From the NCBI RefSeq assembly GCF_024172125.1, contig NZ_JAMZEA010000018.1, positions 1 to 64,000 of the forward strand: 64,000 nucleotides of DNA, written 5' to 3'. The position numbers were made by a program, and so were the translations under genes. This stretch comes from Actinomadura rupiterrae (GTDB lineage Bacteria; Actinomycetota; Actinomycetes; Streptosporangiales; Streptosporangiaceae). The stretch's first letter is position 1. The number at the start of each line of letters is the position of its first letter. This document shows positions 8,707 through 16,956 of the stretch, one piece after another. The notes below the pieces were generated by a model. The model had not been told where the DNA came from and made no database searches. It saw only the letters and a program-made list of their open reading frames with translations.

Positions 8707-9087
8707 CTACTTCTTGCCGGCCTTCTTCTTACCGGCCACGGTCTTCTTCTTGCCCTTGCGGGTACGCGCGTTGGTCTGCGTGCGCTGACCGTGCACGGGG
8801 AGGCCGCGGCGGTGCCGGATGCCCTGGTAGCAACCGATCTCGATCTTGCGGCGGATGTCGGCCTGGATCTCGCGACGGAGGTCGCCCTCGGTCTTGTAGT
8901 TGGCTTCCATCCAGTCGCGCAGCTTCACCAGGTCCTCGTCGGTGAGCTGGTGGACGCGGGTGTCCGGGTCGACGCCGGTCTGGGCCAGCGTCTCCTGGGC
9001 GCGGGTGCGACCGATGCCGAAGATGTAGGTGAGAGCGATCTCCACGCGCTTGTCGCGCGGGAGGTCGACGCCGAGGAGGCGTGCCAT
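8707..9087 (-). CDS. rpsM: 30S ribosomal protein S13
   Basis: S13 lies at the head of the 30S subunit and makes bridges to the 50S subunit and the P-site tRNA. The 126-residue product shows MARLLGVDLPRDKRVEIALT, YIFGIGRTRAQE and RHRRGLPVHGQRTQTNARTR. It ends in a Lys-rich tail (GKKKTVAGKKKAGKK). A 213-base spacer separates it from rpmJ upstream; that spacer contains a short hairpin but no gene. Confidence 0.98.
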   Translation of the reverse strand: MARLLGVDLPRDKRVEIALTYIFGIGRTRAQETLAQTGVDPDTRVHQLTDEDLVKLRDWMEANYKTEGDLRREIQADIRRKIEIGCYQGIRHRRGLPVHGQRTQTNARTRKGKKKTVAGKKKAGKK

Positions 9088-9300
9088 CTCTGGCGGTTCC
9101 CTTCATTTGGCGGAGGTGTTGGCGCATCGCGTCCGCACACACCCGACTCGCGTCGGGTGGCGGCCCCGGCCTCCGTCCGGGGGTGGCCCCTTCACACGAC
9201 GGTGCCGCACGACCCGATCTTGGTGGACCGGAGCCGTACGGCGACCGCGTGCGAAGGCTGCGATGCGTGGATCAGTTGTTGAGCGCCTGCGGTCTGGGCG

Positions 9301-9414
9301 TCAGCCCTGACGCTGCTTGTGGCGCGGGTCGGAGCAGATGACCATGACCCGGCCGTGCCGGCGGATGACGCGGCACTTGTTGCAGATCTTCTTGACGCTC
9401 GGCTTGACCTTCAC
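9301..9414 (-). CDS. rpmJ: 50S ribosomal protein L36, zinc-type
   Basis: This 37-residue gene starts with GTG at 9414. The Shine-Dalgarno AGGAGA lies 5-8 bases upstream. The product begins MKVKPSVKKICNKCRVIRR, has the remaining zinc ligands in VICSDPRHKQ, and ends RQG. Two Cys, a third Cys and a His form the zinc site of the C+ form. It lies between infA and rpsM, its conserved place. Confidence 0.96.
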   Translation of the reverse strand: MKVKPSVKKICNKCRVIRRHGRVMVICSDPRHKQRQG

Positions 9415-9477
9415 TGGGTCTCCTATTGATCAGGGTCACCCGGGTGCCGCCACACACCCGAGAGGCAACCCCAGTGA

Positions 9478-9699
9478 TTACTTGTAGCGGTAGACGATCC
9501 GACCGCGCGTGAGGTCGTAGGGGCTCAGCTCCACGACGACGCGGTCGTCCGGCAGGATCCGGATGTAGTGCATCCGCATCTTGCCGCTGATGTGGGCGAG
9601 CACCTTGTGCCCGTTGTCCAGCTCAACCCTGAACATGGCGTTCGGGAGGGACTCGATGACGGTGCCCTCGATCTCGATGGCGCCTTCCTTCTTGGGCAT
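9478..9699 (-). CDS. infA: translation initiation factor IF-1
   Basis: IF-1 blocks the A site during initiation. The 73-residue single S1/OB-fold protein begins MPKKEGAIEIEGTVIESLP and has the family core FRVELDNGHKVLAHISGKMR and SPYDLTRGRIVYRYK. Length is normal. It heads the infA-rpmJ-rpsM-rpsK-rpsD-rpoA-rplQ set. Confidence 0.98.
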   Translation of the reverse strand: MPKKEGAIEIEGTVIESLPNAMFRVELDNGHKVLAHISGKMRMHYIRILPDDRVVVELSPYDLTRGRIVYRYK

Positions 9700-10035
9700 G
9701 TCCTCCGCGCTTCGCTGATCGGCTCATTGGACGAAGGCCCGCGACCACCCCACGCACGCCGCGACCGCCGCTGGATCGGAGATCCGGGGATCGGGCGAGG
9801 TGCGGAACCGGCCGCGACCACGCCACGACGCGCAGGTGCGTCAAAGCAGGGATACAAGGCGGCCGAACACGGACCGACATAAGAGTGTACGTCACCGGGC
9901 GGCGGAACGCGAAATCATCCCACGGCCCGGCACCGGATACTGCTCCCGACACAAGCATACAGCGCTCCCGCGTTGTACCTTTCCAAGAGGACCAACGTCC
10001 AGGGTCCGAGCGGACCGGCGCCCAGGGGAGGATCG
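9700..10035. other. divergent intergenic region, infA / HTH gene
   Basis: This 336-base spacer must hold promoters for infA (minus) and for the plus-strand gene at 10036. A TACACT on the minus strand at 9885-9890 could be a -10 element, but no -35 of acceptable quality and spacing accompanies it. I see no gene, repeat or strong hairpin. Confidence 0.4.
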
Positions 10036-10593
10036 ATGCCGAGCTATGACTTCGCGCTGATCCTCAGCCGTCCCCTCTACGAGGAGGAGCTGGACCCCCT
10101 GTTCGACCGCACCCACGGACAGGTCACGGTCTCGATCATCACCGAGCCGCAGCACGCCGACCGGCCCGGCAACGCCACCGCGTCCTGGCACGCGGCGACG
10201 CTGGCCGAGGCCGTGATGCAGGTCGTCGCGCACCTGGAGGCCGCCGCGCCCGGGCTGCACGTCCGGCAGGTCGAGGCCGACCCGCTGCTCACCATCCGCG
10301 ACATCGCCGAGCGCGTCCGGCGCTCGGTCGAGTCCGTCCGGCTGTCGATCACGGGCGCGCGCGGCCCGGGCGGCTTCCCGGCGTCGGAGATGTCCACCGG
10401 CGGGCACCGGCTCTGGCGCTGGTCCAAGATCGCCGCCTGGTACGACGTGGACGACCCGCAGCTGCGCGAGGCGCGCCCCACCACCCAGGCGATCAACGGC
10501 TGGCTCGCGCTCCGCGACGTCGTCCCGGACATCGCGCCCACCCCGGAGGACGTCACGTCCGCCCTCAGCGCCGTCCTCACCCACGTCGCCTAG
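10036..10593 (+). CDS. helix-turn-helix protein of unknown function
   Basis: The 185-residue protein starts at 10036 behind GGGGAGGAT. The N-terminal part (MPSYDFALILSRPLYEEELD) looks like a small alpha/beta domain. Residues about 85-140 (PLLTIRDIAERVRRSVESVR, then GHRLWRWSKIAAWY) resemble the helix-turn-helix of excisionase/MerR-like DNA-binding proteins, including the wing-like turn before RLWRW. A DNA-binding role is inference. It diverges from infA and stands with the accessory genes between infA and map. Confidence 0.75.
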   Translation: MPSYDFALILSRPLYEEELDPLFDRTHGQVTVSIITEPQHADRPGNATASWHAATLAEAVMQVVAHLEAAAPGLHVRQVEADPLLTIRDIAERVRRSVESVRLSITGARGPGGFPASEMSTGGHRLWRWSKIAAWYDVDDPQLREARPTTQAINGWLALRDVVPDIAPTPEDVTSALSAVLTHVA

Positions 10594-10665
10594 CCCTGCC
10601 TCACGTCGCGCGGACTGGGAGGCTCGTCACTTCGGGGCCGAAGCCGCATGGGCACCGCGCGGGGG

Positions 10666-11313
10666 TCAGCCTCGGGGCATGGACGCCAGGTCGGCGGCGC
10701 GGTAGGCGGCCGCGAAGGTGGCGTAGACGATGAGATTGTCGTCATAGGCGCCGCGGGCGCGGTCGTAGCGTCCGGCGCAGGTGATCAGCCGCAGCTCGGG
10801 GACGGTCCCGGCGACCAGCACGCGCGACTCGCTGAACCGCCGCTTCGGCACCTGCTCGGCCCGGGTCATGCGGAACACGGCGACCGTGCCGTCCGAGCGC
10901 GCGACGCCGATGATGTCGCCCGGGCTCAGCTCGCCCAGGTGCGCGAAGACGCCGGGCCCGGACGCGGTGTCCAGCCGTCCGAGCACCAGCGCCGCGCCCG
11001 GCTCCCCCGGACTCGGCCCGGACGCGAGCCACCTCGCGCGGTCCGGCGCGTCCGGGAGCAGGGCCTGGACCGTTCCGGGGAGGACGCGTCCGAGCGGCGC
11101 GGACAGCGCGATCTTCGGAATCAGCAGCCGCGTCGGGACGGCGTGGTCGAGGGCCGTCCGCAGCGGCGCCGGGACGTCCGCCCTGCCCTGTGGCAGCGCG
11201 AAAGAGGCGCGCTCGTGGCGGCCGCGCGGTCGCGGGAAGGCGGACGCCCCCGGCGACGGCCTCAGAACGCAGCGTGCCGACTGGCGGCGCCTCCCTGGAC
11301 AAGGTCTAGGCAT
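10666..11313 (-). CDS. sortase class F-like protein, probably inactive
   Basis: The 215-residue protein matches class F sortases across the core. It shows TRLLIPKIALSAPLG, GPGVFAHLGELSPGDIIGV, FRMTRAEQVPKRRF, the catalytic-Cys motif LRLITCAG, and YDDNLIVYA. Where active enzymes have the catalytic His in a G-H-x-D motif, this one reads VLGRLDT, with Arg encoded by CGG. The residue before the final DN, often Arg in the family (recalled), is Asp. No signal peptide or membrane segment is seen in front of the core. The ATG at 11313 has GGGAGG upstream; a GTG at 11361 is an alternative. The gene is either a degenerate sortase or a relative with a new use. Confidence 0.7.
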   Translation of the reverse strand: MPRPCPGRRRQSARCVLRPSPGASAFPRPRGRHERASFALPQGRADVPAPLRTALDHAVPTRLLIPKIALSAPLGRVLPGTVQALLPDAPDRARWLASGPSPGEPGAALVLGRLDTASGPGVFAHLGELSPGDIIGVARSDGTVAVFRMTRAEQVPKRRFSESRVLVAGTVPELRLITCAGRYDRARGAYDDNLIVYATFAAAYRAADLASMPRG

Positions 11314-11795
11314 CCGGCCTCCCGGTCCGCCGCACGGCCCGCCAGGGCCCGCCCGGGGCACGTTCTACCAGCGCGGACCCCGGCCCCCGCGGCGCGGCGT
11401 CCGGCGGGCGGCCCGGCGGCACCGGCGGCCCCTGCCCCCCGGTGGCCGGGGATATGATCGACAGCGTCCGCCCCGCCCGAAGGCGTGCCTTCCCAGGTCT
11501 CCACGTCGCCCCGTCGTCCACGGACGCCGCCGGGCGGGCGGGGAGCGCGGTCAGGAGCACGGCGCGCGCCGAGGCCGCGCGTGCGCCGGGCCACCGGAAA
11601 GGCATGGTCTCCCCCGCCGGTCCCGGGGTCGGACGGGACCGGTGATCGATTACTGCCCGGCCCGCCTCGACGGTCCGGTCAGCCGGACGCAAAGATCGGG
11701 TCAGCGCTTCCCCCGGCGAGGATGCCGCGGGCGCGGGCGGCCGGGGCGTGCGAACGGGTCCGGTCCGTGGTTCGCTTGGAGGAGGGGGAGGATCA
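11314..11795. other. spacer without a convincing gene
   Basis: This stretch lies between the divergent sortase-like and metallophosphoesterase genes. All six frames contain open stretches because of the base composition, but none has a recognisable domain, a Shine-Dalgarno with a start, or a signal peptide. It should hold the two divergent promoters; none could be defined. Confidence 0.4.
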
Positions 11796-12605
11796 ATGGC
11801 GATCATTGCGCAGCTCAGCGACATCCATCTGGCGGTCGGCCGGGACGGCGAGGTGGACGACGGCTCGGGGCCGGTCCGCTCGCTGCGCGCCGCGGTGTCC
11901 AGCCTGCTGGCACTGCCCGCCCGGCCGGACGCGGTCGTCCTGACCGGGGACCTGGCCGACGGCGGCCGGCCGATCGAGTACGCCCGGCTGCACGCCCTGC
12001 TGTCCCCGCTGCCGATGGCGGTCTACCCGCTGCCCGGCAACCACGACGACCGGGACGCGCTGCGGCACGCGTTCCGCGACCATCCGGCCGTCGCCGGCAG
12101 CGGCGGCCCCGGCGAGCCCGTCCAGTACGCGGTGGACGTCGCCGGAACCCGGCTGGTCTGCCTCGACACGACCATCCCGGGCTCGACGTCCGGCGAGCTG
12201 GACCTGGAGCGCCTCGCCTGGCTGGACGCGACGCTCGCCGAGCATCCGGACGTCCCGACCGTGATCGCCATGCACCACCCGCCGTACCCGATCGGCATCC
12301 GGTTCATCGACGACACGGGCCTGGCCGGGACCGAGGGCCTCGCCGAGATCTTCAAGCGGCACCGCCAGGTCGTCCGGGTGATGAGCGGGCACGTGCACCG
12401 CAGCTCGGCCGGCTCGCTCGCCGGGACGCCCTGCACCACCACCTCCAGCACCTACCGGCAGCTGTTCCTCGACCTCACCCGGCCGGGCCGGGCCGCGCTC
12501 ACCGGCGAGCCCGCGGGCTTCTCGATCCACCTGATCGAGGGCGAGTCGGCCGTCACCCACTTCGTCCCGACGGGCAACTACCGCCCGCTGATGGAGGTCG
12601 ACTGA
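11796..12605 (+). CDS. metallophosphoesterase (3',5'-cyclic nucleotide phosphodiesterase-like)
   Basis: The 269-residue protein has the calcineurin-like metal-binding motifs in order: AQLSDIHL (D-x-H), VVLTGDLADGG (GD), LPGNHDDR (GNHD), VIAMHHPPYP (H) and VMSGHVHRSS (GH-x-H). This layout matches CpdA-type class III phosphodiesterases, which hydrolyse cyclic nucleotides. The substrate cannot be told from sequence alone. The start at 11796 follows a strong GGAGGGGGAGG. The gene lies alone on the plus strand and ends at a shared terminator. Confidence 0.9.
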   Translation: MAIIAQLSDIHLAVGRDGEVDDGSGPVRSLRAAVSSLLALPARPDAVVLTGDLADGGRPIEYARLHALLSPLPMAVYPLPGNHDDRDALRHAFRDHPAVAGSGGPGEPVQYAVDVAGTRLVCLDTTIPGSTSGELDLERLAWLDATLAEHPDVPTVIAMHHPPYPIGIRFIDDTGLAGTEGLAEIFKRHRQVVRVMSGHVHRSSAGSLAGTPCTTTSSTYRQLFLDLTRPGRAALTGEPAGFSIHLIEGESAVTHFVPTGNYRPLMEVD

Positions 12606-12624
12606 ACCGGACGCGAACGCGTCG

Positions 12625-12654
12625 GAGGCCCGTCCGGAACCCCGGACGGGCCTC
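12625..12654. terminator. bidirectional terminator hairpin
   Basis: A perfect 13-bp stem (12625-12637 with 12642-12654) and a 4-base loop lie between the convergent metallophosphoesterase and DUF1707 genes. The plus-strand side is followed by a pyrimidine-rich TCTCGTCCTCC. Confidence 0.85.
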
Positions 12655-12669
12655 TCTCGTCCTCCAGTC

Positions 12670-13110
12670 CTAACGTTTGCTCTCCGGGCCGCCGAACAGG
12701 GACCTGAGCAGCAGCAGCGCGCCCCACGGCCCGGCCACCCACAGCCACCACGGGTACGGGACGACCGGCGCGGTCACCGCGATGATCGCCCAGATCACCA
12801 GGTTCAGCGAGGACACGACCGCCCACGCGCCCCACATCGCGCGCGTCCCCGTCCAGACCTGCCCGCCGTGGGAGCGGGGCGCGACGGTGGCGCGCTGGTA
12901 GGCCGGGATCGGCCGGTGGTGCAGGTCGGCCTCGGGCAGGTCGGCGGTCAGCTCGTCCAGCTCGCCCATGGTCCTGGCGGAGTAGACGGCCTCCAGCCGC
13001 TCCTCCAGCTCGACCATGGTCAGCCGGCCCTCCGCGGTGTGCTCGCGCAGGCCGGCGGCCACCCGGTCCCGGTCGGCGTCCGAGGCCCGGATATCTGGAT
13101 TGGACGCCAT
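12670..13110 (-). CDS. DUF1707 and 2TM-domain membrane protein
   Basis: The 146-residue protein starts with a DUF1707 motif (IRASDADRDRVAAGLREHTA, then GRLTMVELEERLEAVY and TMGELDELTADLP). This domain is often found at the N-terminus of actinobacterial membrane proteins. Two hydrophobic segments follow (AVVSSLNLVIWAIIAVTAPV and WWLWVAGPWGALLLL), matching the 2TM domain. The start at 13110 places the DUF1707 motif near residue 5. The role is unknown. It is an accessory gene next to map. Confidence 0.85.
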   Translation of the reverse strand: MASNPDIRASDADRDRVAAGLREHTAEGRLTMVELEERLEAVYSARTMGELDELTADLPEADLHHRPIPAYQRATVAPRSHGGQVWTGTRAMWGAWAVVSSLNLVIWAIIAVTAPVVPYPWWLWVAGPWGALLLLRSLFGGPESKR

Positions 13111-13304
13111 CGCGACCCCTTCACAGCGTCGTTCGAGGCAGCGGGAATGCGCCCCGCCGCTACCTCCCAGAGTGCCCAAGGATCGGCGGTGCTCTCAAGG
13201 TAGCCAGGACCACCTTCCCCCAGGGCACGGAATCCACCCCGCCCGTCCCGGTTCGACCGGGCGGATCGACCGCCCGAGTCGGCCGCCCGGGTCGAGCGGC
13301 CGGG

Positions 13305-14114
13305 TCAGGCGCCGAGCTTGGCGAACCACTCCTTGCCCTCGTCCAGCGCGGTCAGGACGCGCGGACCCTCGGGCGTGACGGCGAAGGTGTGCTCGAAGTG
13401 CGCCGAGGCGAGGCCGTCGGTGGTGATCACCGTCCAGCCGTCGTCCAGCTCGGCGGTGTCCTTGGTGCCGAGGTTGACCATCGGCTCGACGGCGAAGCAC
13501 ATGCCGGGCTCCAGCACCGGCCCGTGGCCCGCCGCGCCGTGGTTCGGGATGAGCGGGTCCATGTGCATCTCGGTGCCGATGCCGTGCCCACCGTAGCCCT
13601 CGACGATCCCGTACTCGCCCTGGGACCGGACGTAGGTCTCGATCGCGTGCGACATGTCGGTCAGCCGCGCGCCGGCGACTCCGGCGGCGAGACCGTGCCA
13701 CATGGACGCCTCGGTCACGTCGAGCAGCTTCCGCAGCTCGGGGGTGATCTCGCCCACCGGGACGGTGATCGCGGAGTCGCCGTGCCAGCCGTCCACGATC
13801 GCGCCGCAGTCGATGGAGATCACGTCGCCGTCGCGCAGCACCTTGTCCGGCCGCGGGATGCCGTGCACGATCTCCTCGTTCACCGAGGCGCAGATCGTCC
13901 CGGTGAAGCCGTGGTAGCCGAGGAAGGACGGCACGCCGCCGTGGTCGCGGATGTGCTGCTCGGCCAGCCGGTCCAGATCGAGCGTGGAGATGCCCGGCTC
14001 GACCGCCTCGCGCAGCAGCTGCAGCGTGCGGCCGACCAGCAGGCCGGCCGCCCGCATCAGCTCGACCTGCTCGGGCGTCTTGATCTGGATGGCGGGCTTG
14101 CGCCGTTTGAACAC
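13305..14114 (-). CDS. map: methionine aminopeptidase, type I
   Basis: MetAP removes the initiator Met from nascent proteins. The 269-residue protein has the dinuclear-metal ligands in the usual order: SIDCGAIVDGWHGDSA (two Asp), GYGGHGIGTEMHMDP (His), CFAVEPMVN (Glu) and AHFEHTFAV (Glu). The start is GTG at 14114 with GGGGAGA upstream. It follows adk by 58 bases, as in most actinobacterial spc operons. Confidence 0.97.
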   Translation of the reverse strand: MFKRRKPAIQIKTPEQVELMRAAGLLVGRTLQLLREAVEPGISTLDLDRLAEQHIRDHGGVPSFLGYHGFTGTICASVNEEIVHGIPRPDKVLRDGDVISIDCGAIVDGWHGDSAITVPVGEITPELRKLLDVTEASMWHGLAAGVAGARLTDMSHAIETYVRSQGEYGIVEGYGGHGIGTEMHMDPLIPNHGAAGHGPVLEPGMCFAVEPMVNLGTKDTAELDDGWTVITTDGLASAHFEHTFAVTPEGPRVLTALDEGKEWFAKLGA

Positions 14115-14172
14115 TGTCTCTCCCCCATGGCCGGGGCCTCGGGGGTTACCCGACTCCCGCGGGCCCGGCGAT

Positions 14173-14823
14173 CTACTTCTCGAACGGACGCAGCGCGTCC
14201 AGGGCCCGCCGGGTGACGTCCTCGACCGGTCCGGTCGCGTCGATACCGCGCAGGATGCCCTCGTCGGAATAGAACTGGACGAGCGGCGCGGTCTGTTCCG
14301 CGTAGACCTCCAGCCGGTGCCGGACGACCTCCTCGCGGTCGTCGTCGCGCTGGTAGAGGCGCCCGCCGCAGTCGTCGCAGACGTCGTCGTGCTTGTCGTC
14401 GAAGTCGACGTGCCAGATGCGGTTGCACTGCGAGCACTGCCGCCGGCCGGACAGCCGCCGGACGACCTCGTCCTCGTCCACGACCAGTTCGAGGACGACG
14501 TCCAGCCGGGTGTCCCACTCGGCCAGCATCTTCTTCAGCGTCTCGGCCTGGGGCACGTTGCGCGGGAAGCCGTCGAGCAGGAACCCGTCGCGGGCGTCCT
14601 CCTGCTGGAGCCGGTCGCGCACCATGTTGATGGTGACCTCGTCCGGGACCAGGTCGCCCCGGTCCATGTACTCCTTGGCCTGCTGCCCGAGCTGGGTGCG
14701 CTCTTTGATGTTGGCGCGGAAGATGTCACCCGTCGAGATTTTCGGGATCGACAGGTGCGACGCGATGTACTGGGCCTGCGTCCCCTTGCCCGCTCCGGGG
14801 GGGCCCACCAGAACGATACGCAT
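14173..14823 (-). CDS. adk: adenylate kinase, zinc-LID type
   Basis: Adk interconverts ATP+AMP and 2 ADP. The 216-residue protein shows the P-loop GPPGAGKGTQ (residues 7-16), the NMP-binding stretch STGDIFRANI, LDGFPRN, and a LID with two CxxC pairs (CSQC and CDDC) that hold zinc. Length is normal for the long, LID-containing form. Its ATG abuts the secY stop codon with no spacer, so translation is probably coupled. Confidence 0.98.
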   Translation of the reverse strand: MRIVLVGPPGAGKGTQAQYIASHLSIPKISTGDIFRANIKERTQLGQQAKEYMDRGDLVPDEVTINMVRDRLQQEDARDGFLLDGFPRNVPQAETLKKMLAEWDTRLDVVLELVVDEDEVVRRLSGRRQCSQCNRIWHVDFDDKHDDVCDDCGGRLYQRDDDREEVVRHRLEVYAEQTAPLVQFYSDEGILRGIDATGPVEDVTRRALDALRPFEK

Positions 14824-16119
14824 CTACCGCAGGAAGCCTTCGTAGTTGCGCTGCTGGAGTTGGGATTCGATCTGCTTCACGGTATCCAGTCCGACGCCGA
14901 CGACGATCAGGATGCTCGTCCCGCCGAAGGGGAAGTTCTGCGTGGCGTTCAGCAACGCGAACGCCACCATGGGGATCAGCGCGACGAGCCCCAGGTAGAG
15001 CGCGCCCGGAGTGGTGATCCGGGTCAGCACGTAGTCCAGATACTCGGCGGTGGGCCGACCCGGACGGATACCTGGGATGAACCCACCATACTTCTTCATG
15101 TTGTCGGCGACTTCAGTGGGGTTGAAGGTGATCGCGACGTAGAAGTAGGTGAAGAAGATGATGAAGACGAAGAAGATCGCCATGTGCCACGGGTTGTCCT
15201 GCTTGAGGTACGGCTGGACCTTCTGCAGCCAGTGCACATTCGGCCACAGCTGGGTCGCCAGCACCGGCAGGTACAGCAGCGACGAGGCGAAGATCACCGG
15301 GATGATGCCGGCCTGGTTGACCTTCAGCGGGATGTAGGTGGAGGTCCCGCCGTACATCCGCCGGCCGACCATCCGCTTGGCGTACTGCACCGGGATCCGG
15401 CGCTGCGCCTGCTCCACGAACACCACACCCGCCATGATCGCCAACCCGACGACGATCACCAGCGTGAACACGAACCCGCCCTTGGCCTTGTAGATCGACC
15501 AGAACTGGGACGGGAACACCGCCACGACCTGCGTGAAGATCAGGATCGACATGCCGTTGCCGACACCCCGGTCGGTGACCAGCTCACCCAGCCACATGAT
15601 CACCGCGGTGCCCGCGACCATGCAGATCACCATCGTGATGATCGGGAAGATCCCGGTCTTGTACAGGATGTCGGCGCCCGAGCTGCCCTGGAACAGGTTC
15701 CCGGTCGAGGCCATCGCCACGATCCCGGTGCCCTGCAGGATCGCCAGACCCACCGTCAGGTACCGGGTGTACTGGGTGATCTTGGTGGTGCCGGCCTGGC
15801 CCTCCTTCTTCAGGGCCTCCAGCCGCGGGATCACCACCGTCAACAGCTGCAGGATGATCGAGGCGGTGATGTAGGGCATGATGCCCAGCGCGAACACCGA
15901 CAGCTTCAGCAGCGCGCCACCGGAGAACAGATCCACCAGACCATAAAGCTGGTTGGACTTCTTCGCGGCGTCGGCGGTCTGCTTGAGCACCTCCACGTTC
16001 ACGTTCGGGGTCGGCAGGTTCTGGCCGATCCGGAACACCACGATCATCAGAAGCGTGAACAGCAGCTTCTTACGCAGATCGGGCGTCCGGAAGGCCCGAG
16101 CGAACGCGGTCAGCACCAT
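14824..16119 (-). CDS. secY: protein translocase subunit SecY
   Basis: SecY forms the protein-conducting channel with SecE and SecG. The 431-residue product has ten hydrophobic segments. It starts MVLTAFARAFRTPDLRKKLL, then ends with GTSILIVVGVGLDTVKQIES near the C-terminus. Cytoplasmic loops include RRIPVQYAKRM. It lies downstream of rplO after a 190-base spacer with a long dyad. Confidence 0.98.
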   Translation of the reverse strand: MVLTAFARAFRTPDLRKKLLFTLLMIVVFRIGQNLPTPNVNVEVLKQTADAAKKSNQLYGLVDLFSGGALLKLSVFALGIMPYITASIILQLLTVVIPRLEALKKEGQAGTTKITQYTRYLTVGLAILQGTGIVAMASTGNLFQGSSGADILYKTGIFPIITMVICMVAGTAVIMWLGELVTDRGVGNGMSILIFTQVVAVFPSQFWSIYKAKGGFVFTLVIVVGLAIMAGVVFVEQAQRRIPVQYAKRMVGRRMYGGTSTYIPLKVNQAGIIPVIFASSLLYLPVLATQLWPNVHWLQKVQPYLKQDNPWHMAIFFVFIIFFTYFYVAITFNPTEVADNMKKYGGFIPGIRPGRPTAEYLDYVLTRITTPGALYLGLVALIPMVAFALLNATQNFPFGGTSILIVVGVGLDTVKQIESQLQQRNYEGFLR

Positions 16120-16226
16120 TCCTCCTGCGGGAACTTGCGAAACATCGGCCCTGGGGCAACGACGGCGGGGGCGCGGCGCGCGGGAAACGCGCCGCCCCGC
16201 GACGCCGGGGAGACTCTAACAGCAGA

Positions 16227-16298
16227 TGAGACCGGGGCCGGTTCCCACGCGGCGGGCCCACCGGCCCGGACACGTGGTGGACTCTGGCCCCGGTCTCA
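16227..16298 (-). promoter_or_regulatory. long-range dyad in the rplO-secY spacer
   Basis: A perfect 13-base inverted repeat (TGAGACCGGGGCC at 16227-16239 with its complement at 16286-16298) encloses 46 bases that can fold a smaller GC-rich stem. In RNA it would form a large two-level hairpin just before secY. It lacks a U-tract. It may tune secY expression or mRNA processing. Confidence 0.5.
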
Positions 16299-16310
16299 CG
16301 GGTGTCGTTC

Positions 16311-16772
16311 TCAGAGCTGCTCGGCGGTACCGCCGGCGGCCGCGATCTTCTCCTTGGCCGCGCCGGAGAAGGCGTGCACCTTCACCTGGACGGCGACGGA
16401 GATCTCACCGGTGCCGAGGATCTTCACCGGACGGCCGGAGCGCACCGCGCCCTTGGCCGCCAGGTCCTCGGCGGTGACCTCGCCACCCTCGGGGTAGAGG
16501 GCGGCGAGCTTGTCCAGGTTCACGACCTGGAACTCGACCCGGTTCGGGTTCTTGAAGCCCTTGAGCTTCGGAATCCGGCGGATCAGGGGCATCTGGCCGC
16601 CCTCGAACCCGACCGGAACGGTGTTGCGGGCCTTGGTGCCCTTGGTGCCGCGGCCGGCGGTCTTGCCCTTGGACGCCTCGCCGCGACCCTTGCGGGTCTT
16701 GGCGCGGTTGGCACCCGGGGCCGGACGCAGGTCGTGCACCTTGAGCGGGGTGCCCTCGGTGGCGTCGGCCAT
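16311..16772 (-). CDS. rplO: 50S ribosomal protein L15
   Basis: The 153-residue L15 shows LKVHDLRPAPGANRAKTRKG, RGEASKGKTAGRGTKGTKAR, GFEGGQMPLIRRIPKLKGF and the C-terminal KIHAFS-like stretch. It is a late 50S assembly protein. It starts 1 base downstream of the rpmD stop codon. Confidence 0.98.
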   Translation of the reverse strand: MADATEGTPLKVHDLRPAPGANRAKTRKGRGEASKGKTAGRGTKGTKARNTVPVGFEGGQMPLIRRIPKLKGFKNPNRVEFQVVNLDKLAALYPEGGEVTAEDLAAKGAVRSGRPVKILGTGEISVAVQVKVHAFSGAAKEKIAAAGGTAEQL

Positions 16773-16773
16773 G

Positions 16774-16956
16774 TCAGTCGACCTCCTCGACGGCGACCAG
16801 GTGGGCCACCGTCCGGATCATGCCGCGAACCTGCTGGGAGTCCTCCCGGACGACCGACTGGCCGATCTTCTTGAGGCCCAGCGTCCGCAGCGTGTCACGC
16901 TGGTTCTGCTTCTCGCTGATCACGGACTTCTTCTGCGTGATCTTCAGCTGGCTCAT
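16774..16956 (-). CDS. rpmD: 50S ribosomal protein L30
   Basis: This short gene codes for 60 residues, with MSQLKITQKKSVISEKQNQR and LGLKKIGQSVVREDS as the family signature. Its ATG at 16956 overlaps the rpsE stop codon as ATGA, so translation is coupled to rpsE. Confidence 0.97.
   Translation of the reverse strand: MSQLKITQKKSVISEKQNQRDTLRTLGLKKIGQSVVREDSQQVRGMIRTVAHLVAVEEVD

Noticed and set aside
9885..9890. TACACT as -10 of an infA promoter
   Set aside because: No -35 hexamer with acceptable match and 16-18-base spacing; kept only as a remark.
13951..16497. An 848-residue plus-strand open frame opposite adk and secY
   Set aside because: A shadow of two well-supported genes, no motif, no Shine-Dalgarno.
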